Shown here: positions 45,312 through 54,877 of the stretch, piece by piece | Numbering within the stretch: position 1 is the first letter of the stretch | Layout of the letters: every line of letters begins with the position of its first letter | Assembly (NCBI GenBank): GCA_024235735.1 | Contig: JACKLU010000001.1 | Span: 505,837 to 569,836 of the forward strand | Length of the DNA: 64,000 bases | Origin: Burkholderiales bacterium | GTDB taxonomy: Bacteria > Pseudomonadota > Gammaproteobacteria > Burkholderiales > Nitrosomonadaceae | Direction: 5' to 3' | Program-made: the position numbers and the translations under genes | Notes under the pieces: generated by a model | The model's input: the letters and a program-made list of their open reading frames with translations, nothing else | The model's database searches: none | What the model was told of the DNA's origin: nothing

Positions 45312-45722
45312 ATGGATATGATCAGCAAACTCGATAAAACCCTCAATTTTCACCATCAGGCTCTGGGACTTAGAGCAGCAAGACAAGAACTCCTTGCCAG
45401 CAATGTTGCTAACTCGGATACACCGAATTTTAAAGCCAAGGATATTGATTTCTCGAGCGTGCTGCGCGAAAAAATATCCACGGCAACCCCAGCATCTACA
45501 CTTAGAACGACTTCACCATCGCATATCAGTCACGGCGGCAATAATGGTATCAGCAACAACATACTTTACCGCGTCCCCCTGCAACCCAGTATCGATGGAA
45601 ACACTGTAGATATGGATTCCGAACGTACCCGGTTCGCGGACAATTCGATTAAATACGATGCGAGCATAACATTCATCAACATGCAGTTTAGAAATCTGTT
45701 AACCGCGATGCAGGAGCGATAA
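45312..45722 (+). CDS. flgB: flagellar rod protein FlgB
   Basis: Proximal rod protein with the motif LLASNVANSDTPNFKAKDIDF near the N-terminus. ATG 45312 (or 45318) is preferred over GTG 45306. Starts the flgBCDEFGHIJ cluster. Confidence 0.94.
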   Translation: MDMISKLDKTLNFHHQALGLRAARQELLASNVANSDTPNFKAKDIDFSSVLREKISTATPASTLRTTSPSHISHGGNNGISNNILYRVPLQPSIDGNTVDMDSERTRFADNSIKYDASITFINMQFRNLLTAMQER

Positions 45723-45724
45723 TC

Positions 45725-46129
45725 ATGTCCCTATTTAACGTCTTTAGTATTGCAAGCTCGGCGATGACTGCGCAATCCCATCGCCTTAACGTTGTCGCCA
45801 GTAATCTTTCCAATGCGGACAGCGTTACCGATTCCTCCGGCGAGCCCTACCGTGGCCGACAGGTTGTATTCAGCACGCTTAAAGCCGATGAAAATGGAGC
45901 AAGTGGCGTGAGAGTCGCCGGTGTTGTGCATGACGCATCCCCCATGAAGAAGGTTTTCGAGCCGCACCACCCTCTCGCGGATGAAAATGGTTACATAATC
46001 AAACCGAATGTCAATGTTGTCGACGAAATGGTCAACATGATGTCGGCATCACGTTCCTATCAAAACAACGTCGATCTGATGAATACAACCAAGTCTTTAC
46101 TGCAAAAAACCCTCACTATTGGACAATAG
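45725..46129 (+). CDS. flgC: flagellar rod protein FlgC
   Basis: Rod protein of 134 residues with the motif LNVVASNLSNADSVTDSSGEPY and a C-terminal helix (VDEMVNMMSASRSYQNNVDLMNTTK). It begins 2 bp after flgB. Confidence 0.96.
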   Translation: MSLFNVFSIASSAMTAQSHRLNVVASNLSNADSVTDSSGEPYRGRQVVFSTLKADENGASGVRVAGVVHDASPMKKVFEPHHPLADENGYIIKPNVNVVDEMVNMMSASRSYQNNVDLMNTTKSLLQKTLTIGQ

Positions 46130-46142
46130 GAGATAGACCCGC

Positions 46143-46805
46143 ATGAATTCAGTACAAGAAACCAGTAGACAAGCACTACCCGCCACAACAACCGGCGCAT
46201 CGCAAAAAAACAGTATCGAGGAACCACAAGAACGTTTCCTCAAATTGCTTGTAACGCAGATGAAAAATCAGAATCCGTTGAATCCGCTTGATAACGCTGA
46301 AATAACCAGTCAGCTTGCGCAAATCAGTACAGTCACCGGCATCGATAAACTGAACAACACATTGGAAAAATTTCTTTCCGGGATAGAAGACAGCCAAGTC
46401 ATGGAAGCGGCGCAATTAATTGGTCACAAGGCATTGGTTCCAGGAAATGACCTTTCACTTGAAAACAATGCAGCACTTGGCGGATTTGAGTTGCCCCAAG
46501 CGGTCGATCAGTTGAGTGTCACCATTCTGGACAACTCAGGTATCGCGGTACGCACCCTGGAACTTGGCGCACAGTCTTCCGGAACAAATACATTCCTATG
46601 GGACGGCATAACCAGCAGCGGCACACAAGCAATTAGCGGCAATTACACTTTCTCCGCCAGCGCTAAACAGGGTGACCAGGAAATTACCGTCAAACCGCTT
46701 GCGCTTGGTCTGGTTAAGAGTGTTTCCCCCGGTGAACATGAAGCTGTACTTGACATGGGTGAGCTTGGATTGGTCGGCATGGGTGATATTAAACAGATTT
46801 TTTAG
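46143..46805 (+). CDS. flgD: flagellar hook cap FlgD
   Basis: Hook assembly scaffold of 220 residues. The N-terminal part has FLKLLVTQMKNQNPLNPLDN and the hook-cap Ig-like and Tudor-like part follows, with VRTLELGAQSSGTNTFLWDG. Confidence 0.95.
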   Translation: MNSVQETSRQALPATTTGASQKNSIEEPQERFLKLLVTQMKNQNPLNPLDNAEITSQLAQISTVTGIDKLNNTLEKFLSGIEDSQVMEAAQLIGHKALVPGNDLSLENNAALGGFELPQAVDQLSVTILDNSGIAVRTLELGAQSSGTNTFLWDGITSSGTQAISGNYTFSASAKQGDQEITVKPLALGLVKSVSPGEHEAVLDMGELGLVGMGDIKQIF

Positions 46806-46831
46806 TGATATTTAGTGATAAGGAGCAAATC

Positions 46832-48094
46832 ATGGGTTTTCAACAAGGATTGAGTGGTCTTAATGCAGCAGCCCAGAATCTTGATGTTATTGGGAACAAT
46901 ATTGCAAACAGCAATACAGTGGGCTTTAAGCAGTCAAATGCGCAATTTGCGGATGTTTATGCACGGTCACTGACTGGCGCGGTAAGTGAAAGTAGAGGTC
47001 TCGGCACCAGAGTGTCCGCCATTTCTCAGCAGTTCTCGCAAGGTAATATTTCAACATCGAGCAATCCACTCGACATCGCGATCAATGGCAATGGTTTTTT
47101 TCGCATGAGTGATAATGGCGCGGTATCGTACAGCCGTAACGGTCAATTTCATCTCGATAAAGACGGCTATATCGTTAACAGCGACAATCTCAATCTGACC
47201 GGCTATCCTGCGGATGACAGCGGGAAAATATTCAATACCACACCGGCAGATCTAAGAATCTCAACCGCGCAACTTCCACCCAGTTCGACGACAAGCTTCG
47301 ATCTGGAAATTAATCTGGATTCCCGTGTTGTGATACCCACACCTTTACCGGCATTCAGCGCCAACGACCCGACAACCTATAATGGCACCACATCGGGTAC
47401 AGTTTTCGACAGTCTCGGTAACCCTCATGTTTTTTCGATGTTCTTCCAGAAAAGCGCAGCCAACTCATGGGATCTGTATGCGACAGTTGATGGTGCGTCA
47501 GATATTGCTGGCGTCCCCATTGGCGTTACACTTGGCGGCGCAGCGTCCCAGGCATTAACTTTTGACAGTAATGGCGCGTTAACTGCGCCTGCAACGCCAA
47601 TCGCCGTATCGATCGATCTGGCGACAATAGACCCGACGCTCGGCTCGACCTCGCCACTCGACTTTACTCTGGATCTAAGCAGCGCAACACAATTCGGCAC
47701 AAATTTTGGCGTCACTTCAATTTCACAGGATGGTTATTCGTCAGGAACGCTGGCCGGTTACACCGTCAGTGTCGAAGGTTTTATTACGGGAAACTATTCC
47801 AACGCTGAAACAAGAACACTAGGCCAAATCGCTTTGGCCAATTTCACCAATCCGCAAGGCCTGACACCGATCGGCGATAATCTTTGGCTTGAAACCGCCG
47901 CATCTGGTCAACCAGTAGTCGGCGCGCCAGGCACCGGCGTTCTTGGCATATTAAAATCATCCGCTGTTGAAGATTCCAACGTGGATCTGACGGCGGAGCT
48001 GGTCAAGATGATCACGACACAGCGAACTTATCAGGCCAATGCCAAAACTATCGAGACTCAGGACGCTGTATTACAGACTCTGGTCAATCTTTAA
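46832..48094 (+). CDS. flgE: flagellar hook protein FlgE
   Basis: Major hook protein, about 420 residues. The start MGFQQGLSGLNAAAQNLDVIGNNIANSNTVGFKQS is preceded by AAGGAG; a GTG at 46805 lies upstream but is not needed. The C-terminal VDLTAELVKMITTQRTYQANAKTIETQD is typical. Confidence 0.96.
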   Translation: MGFQQGLSGLNAAAQNLDVIGNNIANSNTVGFKQSNAQFADVYARSLTGAVSESRGLGTRVSAISQQFSQGNISTSSNPLDIAINGNGFFRMSDNGAVSYSRNGQFHLDKDGYIVNSDNLNLTGYPADDSGKIFNTTPADLRISTAQLPPSSTTSFDLEINLDSRVVIPTPLPAFSANDPTTYNGTTSGTVFDSLGNPHVFSMFFQKSAANSWDLYATVDGASDIAGVPIGVTLGGAASQALTFDSNGALTAPATPIAVSIDLATIDPTLGSTSPLDFTLDLSSATQFGTNFGVTSISQDGYSSGTLAGYTVSVEGFITGNYSNAETRTLGQIALANFTNPQGLTPIGDNLWLETAASGQPVVGAPGTGVLGILKSSAVEDSNVDLTAELVKMITTQRTYQANAKTIETQDAVLQTLVNL

Positions 48095-48125
48095 TCAGAC
48101 ATTAAAACCGATATAGGCAGGTGAA

Positions 48126-48869
48126 ATGGATCGTCTAATCTATACCGCAATGTCAGGTGCGGTCCACACACTGAATCACAAAGCAACGGTTTCACACAAT
48201 CTGGCGAATGTCTCCACTACCGGCTATCGTTCGGAAACTAACGCATTTCGCGCTGTTCCGGTATTTGGCGACGGACTTCCAACGCGCGCCTTCGTTGTTG
48301 ATTCCACGACGGGAGCGGATTTCACGCCTGGCCCAATACAGCAGACCGACAGAAATCTGGATGTTGCGATTCGGGGCTCAGGCTGGATTGCAGTGCAATT
48401 GCCAAACGGGGAAGAAGCCTATACACGCAATGGTAATCTACAGATCCGTTCTGATGGCGTTTTAGTCACTCAAAACGGAGTAAGCGTTAAAGGCGATAAT
48501 GGCATCATCACGGTACCGCTGGAAAACCGCATCACAATTGCCAAAGATGGTACCGTTTCGGCGGTACCTATAACTCCCCTGCCAAATGCGGTAGCCATTG
48601 TCGGACGCATAAAACTTGTTGATCCACCCGAAGATCAGCTTGTAAAAGGCGCGGACGGATTATTTCGCATGAAAGATGGCACGGTTCCGTTGCCATCGGC
48701 TCAGGTTACACTGGTTGACGGTGCACTGGAAGGCAGTAATGTCAATCTGGTTCATGAAATGGTCAGCATGATTTCGCTGGCTCGTCAGTTTGACATGTAT
48801 ATGAAAATGCTGGAAAGCGCTGAGCGTAATGCACAGCAGGCCAGCGAAATTCTGGTGATCAGGGCATAA
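48126..48869 (+). CDS. flgF: flagellar rod protein FlgF
   Basis: Proximal rod protein of 247 residues with the start MDRLIYTAMSGAVHTLNHKATVSHNLANVSTTGYRSE and the shared rod ending VNLVHEMVSMISLARQFDMYMKMLESAE. Confidence 0.95.
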   Translation: MDRLIYTAMSGAVHTLNHKATVSHNLANVSTTGYRSETNAFRAVPVFGDGLPTRAFVVDSTTGADFTPGPIQQTDRNLDVAIRGSGWIAVQLPNGEEAYTRNGNLQIRSDGVLVTQNGVSVKGDNGIITVPLENRITIAKDGTVSAVPITPLPNAVAIVGRIKLVDPPEDQLVKGADGLFRMKDGTVPLPSAQVTLVDGALEGSNVNLVHEMVSMISLARQFDMYMKMLESAERNAQQASEILVIRA

Positions 48870-48920
48870 AGCACAAACCCAGGGTCACGCCACACTGTTA
48901 CATAAAAATCGGAGTAAATT

Positions 48921-49703
48921 ATGATACGCTCATTATGGATATCAAAAACCGGTCTTGACGCGCAGCAAACCAAAATGGATGTTGTCGCCAATAATCTGGC
49001 CAATGTCAGCACCAATGGATTCAAACGCGCGCGCGCGGTTTTTGAGGATCTGCTCTACCAGACGATACGTCAACCGGGTGCGCAATCGTCCCAGCAGACA
49101 CAAATTCCTTCCGGTTTGCAACTTGGCGTAGGCGTTCGGCCTGTCGCCACGGAAAGTATTTTCACGCAAGGCAATCTGCAGCAAACCGGAAACTCACGTG
49201 ATGTTGCGATTCAGGGAGAAGGATTTTTTCAAGTATTGATGCCGGATGGCACAACCGCTTACACCCGGGATGGCGCTTTTCAATCCGACATTAATGGTCA
49301 GTTTGTTACATCCAGCGGCTACGTCGTACAACCCGCCGTAACTATCCCTCCGAATACGTTGAGCATCACCATCGCACGCGATGGCACTGTTTCAGCATTG
49401 GTGCCTGGAGCACAGACACCGATTCAAGTCGGCAATATCCAGTTGGCCAGCTTTATCAATCCGGCTGGTTTGCAGAAAATTGGAGAAAACCTCTATCTGG
49501 AGACGGCTTCCAGTGGCGTAGCCACACCAAACGCACCTGGAACAAATGGATTAGGATTGCTTAACCAAGGCTTCGTCGAGACATCCAATGTCAATGTCGT
49601 AGAGGAATTGGTGGGCATGATACAAACGCAGCGCGCTTACGAAATCAATTCCAAGTCCATTGAAACATCGGACCGCATGCTTCAGCGATTGACCCAATTG
49701 TAG
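48921..49703 (+). CDS. flgG: flagellar distal rod protein FlgG
   Basis: Distal rod protein, 260 residues, start MIRSLWISKTGLDAQQTKMDVVANNLANVSTNGFKRA, end VNVVEELVGMIQTQRAYEINSKSIETSDRML. It follows flgF by 51 bp. Confidence 0.96.
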   Translation: MIRSLWISKTGLDAQQTKMDVVANNLANVSTNGFKRARAVFEDLLYQTIRQPGAQSSQQTQIPSGLQLGVGVRPVATESIFTQGNLQQTGNSRDVAIQGEGFFQVLMPDGTTAYTRDGAFQSDINGQFVTSSGYVVQPAVTIPPNTLSITIARDGTVSALVPGAQTPIQVGNIQLASFINPAGLQKIGENLYLETASSGVATPNAPGTNGLGLLNQGFVETSNVNVVEELVGMIQTQRAYEINSKSIETSDRMLQRLTQL

Positions 49704-49729
49704 ATCATAAATCATTTCCGGAGCGGTTT

Positions 49730-50437
49730 ATGGCAAATTATTTATGGTGGCAAAATAACAAGGCTTGTTTTTTCTTCCCGGCATTCTTTGTTTTGCTATC
49801 GGGTTGTGCAACAACACCGCCGACAAGCACGCACCAGCCCTTGACCACACTGCCGCCAGAGTTGTCCATCGTAAATGAAACGAGTGGAGGCATCTTCCAA
49901 TCGGTCAACAATTTGCCGGGGATAAGATACACACCACTATTCGAAGACCGGCGAGCACGCGGCATTGGCGATACGATCATCGTGACGCTCAACGAAAGGA
50001 ACAATGCTCGAAAAAGCTCCGGCAGCAATGCCAGTCGCTCTGGTGGTTTTGATTTTTCGATACCGACAGCCGTTTTAGGAATCCCTCTAAATTTTCTGGG
50101 CGGTACCGAACTGGAGGCAGAATCAAACAATTCCTTTGATGGCAAAGGTGCGAGCAACAGCACCAACAATTTCACCGGCACTATAACCGTAACTGTTCTT
50201 AACGTACTACCGAATGGCAATTTACTCGTCAGTGGTGAAAAGCAGGTTGGCATTAACCGAGGACAGGAATTTATTCGTCTTTCGGGTGTTATCAATCCAA
50301 TCAACATTATAAATAACACCGTTTCATCTGTTCAGGTCGCCGATGCACGCATTGAATATCTTTCCAGCGGTTACATCCACGAAGCGCAAACAATGGGTTG
50401 GCTCTCCCGCTTCCTGATGAATTTTTCACCCTTCTAA
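49730..50437 (+). CDS. flgH: flagellar L-ring lipoprotein FlgH
   Basis: Outer-membrane L-ring protein with a lipoprotein signal (lipobox LLSGC, Cys 26). Family core includes RARGIGDTIIVTLNERNNARKSSGS and INRGQEFIRLSGVINP. 235 residues. Confidence 0.96.
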   Translation: MANYLWWQNNKACFFFPAFFVLLSGCATTPPTSTHQPLTTLPPELSIVNETSGGIFQSVNNLPGIRYTPLFEDRRARGIGDTIIVTLNERNNARKSSGSNASRSGGFDFSIPTAVLGIPLNFLGGTELEAESNNSFDGKGASNSTNNFTGTITVTVLNVLPNGNLLVSGEKQVGINRGQEFIRLSGVINPINIINNTVSSVQVADARIEYLSSGYIHEAQTMGWLSRFLMNFSPF

Positions 50438-50475
50438 ATTCCACGCCATCAATCAATGAACGAGAGATCAAAGTC

Positions 50476-51585
50476 ATGAAAAGTCATAATAAAATTTTCT
50501 CTTTATTATGGATTATTCTGTTATCTGCTACGGGACCCATCCAGGCGGAACGCATTAAAGACTTGGTCTCCATTCAGGGTGTACGCAGCAATCAGTTAAT
50601 TGGTTACGGCCTGGTTGTAGGTCTGGACGGCACAGGGGATCAAACAACGCAAACGCCTTTTACGGTACAAAGCATCATCAATATGATGGGACAACTCGGC
50701 GTGAACCTTCCGCCTGGAACAAATCTGCAGTTGCGTAACGTTGCTGCTGTAATGGTTACCGCCACCCTGCCCCCTTTTGCCCGCCCCGGCCAGCAAATAG
50801 ATGTAACCGTCTCTTCCATGGGAAATTCAAAAAGCCTGCGCGGTGGGACATTATTGATGACACCGCTCAAAGGCGCAGATAATCAAGTATATGCCATAGC
50901 ACAAGGCAATATTTTGGTCGGTGGCGCAGGTGCAGCTGCCGCAGGTAGCAGCGTACAAATCAACCATTTGAATGCTGGGCGGATCAGTGGTGGCGCTACC
51001 GTCGAACGCACGGTACCGGTCGAATTAGGACAAGAGGAATACATTTATCTGGAACTTAACTCCACCAACTTCTCAACAGTGACACGTATTGTTGACGCGA
51101 TCAACGCTGTGCATCCAACCAAAGCATATGCGGTTGATGGCCGGCTCATTCAGGTGAAAGCCCCGCTTAACACAAGTGCACGTGTGATGTTTATTTCACA
51201 AATTGAAAGTTTGAATATTACTCCTGCTCGTGACGCCGCAAAAGTCATCGTTAATTCCCGCACGGGTTCAATAGCCATGAATCAATCTGTAACGTTAGAA
51301 CCCAGCGCAATTGCGCATGGAAATCTATCCATTATCATCAATAGTGAACCCGTCATCAGTCAACCCGGACCCTTTGCCGAACGCGGAGAAACTGTCGTCG
51401 CACAACGCGCGCAGGTTGAAATCCGAAGCGACGAAGGCAACCTAATGTTATTACCTGCTGGCGCGGATCTGGGAGAAGTTGTTAAAGCACTGACTGCTAT
51501 CGGCGCAACCACGCAAGATCTGTTATCTATATTACAAGCGCTTAAAGCAGCAGGATCATTACGCGCCGAACTGGAAGTTATATAA
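50476..51585 (+). CDS. flgI: flagellar P-ring protein FlgI
   Basis: P-ring protein of 369 residues from ATG 50476, just after GAGAG; an upstream TTG inside flgH is not used. The signal peptide (about 1-24) ends before ERIKDLVSIQGVRSNQLIGYGLVVGLDGTGD, the family core. Confidence 0.96.
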   Translation: MKSHNKIFSLLWIILLSATGPIQAERIKDLVSIQGVRSNQLIGYGLVVGLDGTGDQTTQTPFTVQSIINMMGQLGVNLPPGTNLQLRNVAAVMVTATLPPFARPGQQIDVTVSSMGNSKSLRGGTLLMTPLKGADNQVYAIAQGNILVGGAGAAAAGSSVQINHLNAGRISGGATVERTVPVELGQEEYIYLELNSTNFSTVTRIVDAINAVHPTKAYAVDGRLIQVKAPLNTSARVMFISQIESLNITPARDAAKVIVNSRTGSIAMNQSVTLEPSAIAHGNLSIIINSEPVISQPGPFAERGETVVAQRAQVEIRSDEGNLMLLPAGADLGEVVKALTAIGATTQDLLSILQALKAAGSLRAELEVI

Positions 51586-51599
51586 GGATTGATATCATC

Positions 51600-52739
51600 A
51601 TGATTAATACGTTTGACTTTACCAGCAAGCTTGCCATTGACAGCAAAAGCATTGACGACATGCAACTGCTGTCAAGACAGGATTCCAAAAAAGCACTACG
51701 AGAAGCCGCAAAACAATTCGAAGCGCTGTTCTTTCAAATGCTTGTCAAAAGTATGCGTGATGCCACACTTAAAAGTGGACTCATCGATAGTCAACAAACC
51801 CAGTTCTATGTCGAGATGTATGATCAGCAATTGTCACAAACGCTGGCCGGGAAAGGCATAGGACTTGCCGATATGATGGTGGAACAGTTGACACGCACTT
51901 ACTACGGCTCCGAAGCGACGGCAAACTTATCGCAATCAGCGGAAAACGAGCCTTCAACACATTATTCAGGTGAGCAAACCGAAAACAACCCGATAACGCC
52001 AGCGAATCCGCTCATATCGCAACTGAGTGAAAACGAACCGCCAGCACCAATTTCACAGATTCCACCAGAAAGTAGTTCAAAAAATGTAGTGGATAATCAG
52101 AGCAACCCTATCGCGGCCACCATTGAAAACAGCTTTTACACTTCGTGGTATCAGACTCATGACACAACAAGAAACACCATACGTGAAAATGACATTTCAT
52201 CGAACGGTAAACCAAACGATGTTTTCATAGCAGAACAGATAGCGAAAAAACCATCTCGTTCTGCTTTCAATAAAACAGCCGATTTTATTAACACACTGAT
52301 GCCCCACGCGAGTGCTGCATCTGAATTAACCGGAATACCCGCACATTTTATGCTGGCGCAAGCTGCACTTGAAAGCGGTTGGGGCAAACACGAAATACGT
52401 CATCCTGACAATTCAACAAGTTACAATCTTTTTGGTATCAAAGCCAGCAGTAATTGGAAAGGCAAAACGGTTGAAATATTAACGACTGAGTACATTAATG
52501 GCACCCCAAAAAGGATAGTCGAAAAATTCCGTGCTTATGATTCTTATGAAGAAAGTTTCCGCGATTATGCAAATTTACTGACTAAAAATCCACGCTACAG
52601 TCATGTTGTAAATACACAAAATGCCGCCGAATTTGCTTATGGTCTGCAAAAAGCAGGCTATGCAACCGACCCGCATTATGGCAACAAACTGATGCGTATT
52701 TTGAGCAATCCCGCTTTACAGAATCAAGAATTTATTTAA
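51600..52739 (+). CDS. flgJ: flagellar peptidoglycan hydrolase FlgJ (rod-binding plus glucosaminidase)
   Basis: 379 residues. Residues about 25-105 form the rod-binding domain (FEALFFQMLVKSMRDATLKSGL), followed by a long polar linker, and about 225-379 form the muramidase domain (AHFMLAQAALESGWGKHEI, with the catalytic Glu). This is the two-domain form typical of beta- and gammaproteobacteria. Confidence 0.95.
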   Translation: MINTFDFTSKLAIDSKSIDDMQLLSRQDSKKALREAAKQFEALFFQMLVKSMRDATLKSGLIDSQQTQFYVEMYDQQLSQTLAGKGIGLADMMVEQLTRTYYGSEATANLSQSAENEPSTHYSGEQTENNPITPANPLISQLSENEPPAPISQIPPESSSKNVVDNQSNPIAATIENSFYTSWYQTHDTTRNTIRENDISSNGKPNDVFIAEQIAKKPSRSAFNKTADFINTLMPHASAASELTGIPAHFMLAQAALESGWGKHEIRHPDNSTSYNLFGIKASSNWKGKTVEILTTEYINGTPKRIVEKFRAYDSYEESFRDYANLLTKNPRYSHVVNTQNAAEFAYGLQKAGYATDPHYGNKLMRILSNPALQNQEFI

Positions 52740-52819
52740 TTTTCAGTAGGTTCTGCCGTTAAATAATGAAAGTACGGTATACGGCAAATGCGATTCGTGA
52801 ACATAGCGATTCTTTTACG

Positions 52820-52847
52820 CAAAGTTTGATGATCGATAATCCGATCA
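52820..52847 (+). promoter_or_regulatory. candidate sigma-28 (FliA) promoter upstream of flgK
   Basis: CAAAGTTT (52820-52827) and TCCGATCA (52840-52847) with a 12-base spacer resemble the sigma-28 consensus TAAAGTTT-N11-GCCGATAA (seven and six of eight matches). The start of flgK lies 50 bp downstream, and in other flagellar systems flgKL are late genes. Confidence 0.45.
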
Positions 52848-52896
52848 ACCTATTAAGCAATATTTTTGTCTAAAACTTTTAGGATTTAATTTAAAA

Positions 52897-54807
52897 ATGG
52901 GCAATATACTAGGAACTGGTGTTTCAGGGTTGAATGCGGCGCAAGCCAACTTACTTACCACAAGCCATAACATTGCAAATGCTGATACCTCCGGATACTC
53001 AAGACAACAAGTCATCCAGAGCACGAACACTCCGCAATTTACCGGTACCGGCTTTATTGGCAATGGTGTTAATGTTTCGACCGTAAAGCGGGTACATAAC
53101 CAGTTCCTGACCACACAACTCATACAAACGCAAACACAAAGCAGTCAATTGGCTGCGTACTATAACCAGATCAGTCAAGTCGATAATCTTTTGGCTGATC
53201 CCGTCTCCGGGTTATCTCCATCCCTGCAGGATTTTTTTACTGGTGTAAACAACGTTGCATCTGACCCGTCTTCCATACCCTCGCGTCAGGCCATGATCAG
53301 TAATGCGGAATTTCTGGTTTCTCGTCTGCATAGCCTTGATCATCAACTATCCGAGATCCGCAGTGGCATTAACACTGAAGTTAAAAATACGGTTAATGAA
53401 ATCAATTCATTGACTGAACAGATTGCAAAACTGAATCGTAATGTCCTACTGGCGGAAGGCGCAGCCGCCGGTCACCCGGCAAATGACTTGCACGATCAGC
53501 GTGATGAGCTTGTCAATCAGTTGAGTAAATTCATTAATACAGATGTAGTCAAACAACGGGATGGCACCTATAATGTTTTTATCGGTTCAGGGCAGGCCGT
53601 CGTCGTCGGCACCGAAACCATGCCACTTAAGGCAGTTGCTTCACCAGAGAATCCACAGGAACTGACTCTGGGGCTCAGTGTCGGCAACAGAACCATGATA
53701 CTCCCTGAGAACCAGATAAAAGGCGGCAGTCTCGGCGGTTTCCTGAGTTTTCGCAGTGCATCACTCAACGAAGCACAAAATGCGTTAGGGCGTATCGCCA
53801 TTAATATAGCACAGACATTTAACGATCAGCATCGGCTGGGTATTGATTTAACCGGCAATATGGGATCCGATTTCTTTTCTGTACCTACGCCCCAATTTTT
53901 CTCATCCACATTAAACGACCCGACTTCTACTATTGCAGTTGATATTAGCGACGTCGATCAATTAACCACAAGTGATTATCGATTCACTTATGATGGAACA
54001 AATTACATACTCACGCGCTTATCCGACAATACTTCTGTCAGCACAGCCACATTGCCATCAGCAGGATCGCCATTAACTATGGATGGCGTGCGAATCACAA
54101 ATGCAACAATAAATCCACACGAAAGATTTTTGATCCAGCCAACAGTTAACGGCGCCAAAGATATATCCATCAATATCTCAGATGCTGCAAAAATTGCAGC
54201 AGCAGCACCTGTGCGTACGGAAGCAGCCGTGTCCAATACCGGGAACGCTACAATTAGCGCGGGTAGTATTAATCCTCTACCACTGAATCCTGACTTGCAG
54301 CAACCGATTACTATCGCGTTTCATTCTCCCTATGATGGACAATTCGATGTCACCGGAACGGGAACCGGATTACCGGCCACTAATCTTGTTTATACAGAAG
54401 GCGCGGATATCAGTTTCAACGGCTGGACTATTCAAGTTAAAGGCCAGCCAGATGCTGGCGATGAATTTTCCGTAAAACCCAACACTAATGGAATCGCGGA
54501 CAATCGTAACGCCTTGTTACTCGCAGAATTGCAAACAAAAAACACCATGGCAAATGGAACAGCCTCTTTCCAGGAAGCTTATGGACAGATGGTCAGCCTG
54601 ATCGGTAATAAAACCCGAGAACTGGAAGTTACCAGCAAAGTACAAGCTAATCAGGTCACTCAAGTTCAGCGATCCATAGAAGCATTGTCCGGCGTCAATT
54701 TGAATGAAGAAGCCGCTAATTTATTACGTTATCAACAAGCTTTTCAGGCTTCCAGCAAAGTCATTGAAATCAGCAACTCACTTTTCGATTCGATACTTCG
54801 AATATAG
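52897..54807 (+). CDS. flgK: flagellar hook-filament junction protein FlgK
   Basis: HAP1, 636 residues. N-terminal GVSGLNAAQANLLTTSHNIANADTSGYSRQQV and C-terminal VNLNEEAANLLRYQQAFQASSKVIEISNSLFDSIL are diagnostic. It is somewhat longer than the enteric protein, with an extended central domain. It follows a 157-bp spacer. Confidence 0.96.
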   Translation: MGNILGTGVSGLNAAQANLLTTSHNIANADTSGYSRQQVIQSTNTPQFTGTGFIGNGVNVSTVKRVHNQFLTTQLIQTQTQSSQLAAYYNQISQVDNLLADPVSGLSPSLQDFFTGVNNVASDPSSIPSRQAMISNAEFLVSRLHSLDHQLSEIRSGINTEVKNTVNEINSLTEQIAKLNRNVLLAEGAAAGHPANDLHDQRDELVNQLSKFINTDVVKQRDGTYNVFIGSGQAVVVGTETMPLKAVASPENPQELTLGLSVGNRTMILPENQIKGGSLGGFLSFRSASLNEAQNALGRIAINIAQTFNDQHRLGIDLTGNMGSDFFSVPTPQFFSSTLNDPTSTIAVDISDVDQLTTSDYRFTYDGTNYILTRLSDNTSVSTATLPSAGSPLTMDGVRITNATINPHERFLIQPTVNGAKDISINISDAAKIAAAAPVRTEAAVSNTGNATISAGSINPLPLNPDLQQPITIAFHSPYDGQFDVTGTGTGLPATNLVYTEGADISFNGWTIQVKGQPDAGDEFSVKPNTNGIADNRNALLLAELQTKNTMANGTASFQEAYGQMVSLIGNKTRELEVTSKVQANQVTQVQRSIEALSGVNLNEEAANLLRYQQAFQASSKVIEISNSLFDSILRI

Positions 54808-54877
54808 GCTAATTGGTCAGCCGCAAATCGAGTCTAGGGTGAATAAATACGAAAAAATATAGAGGGGGACATATATT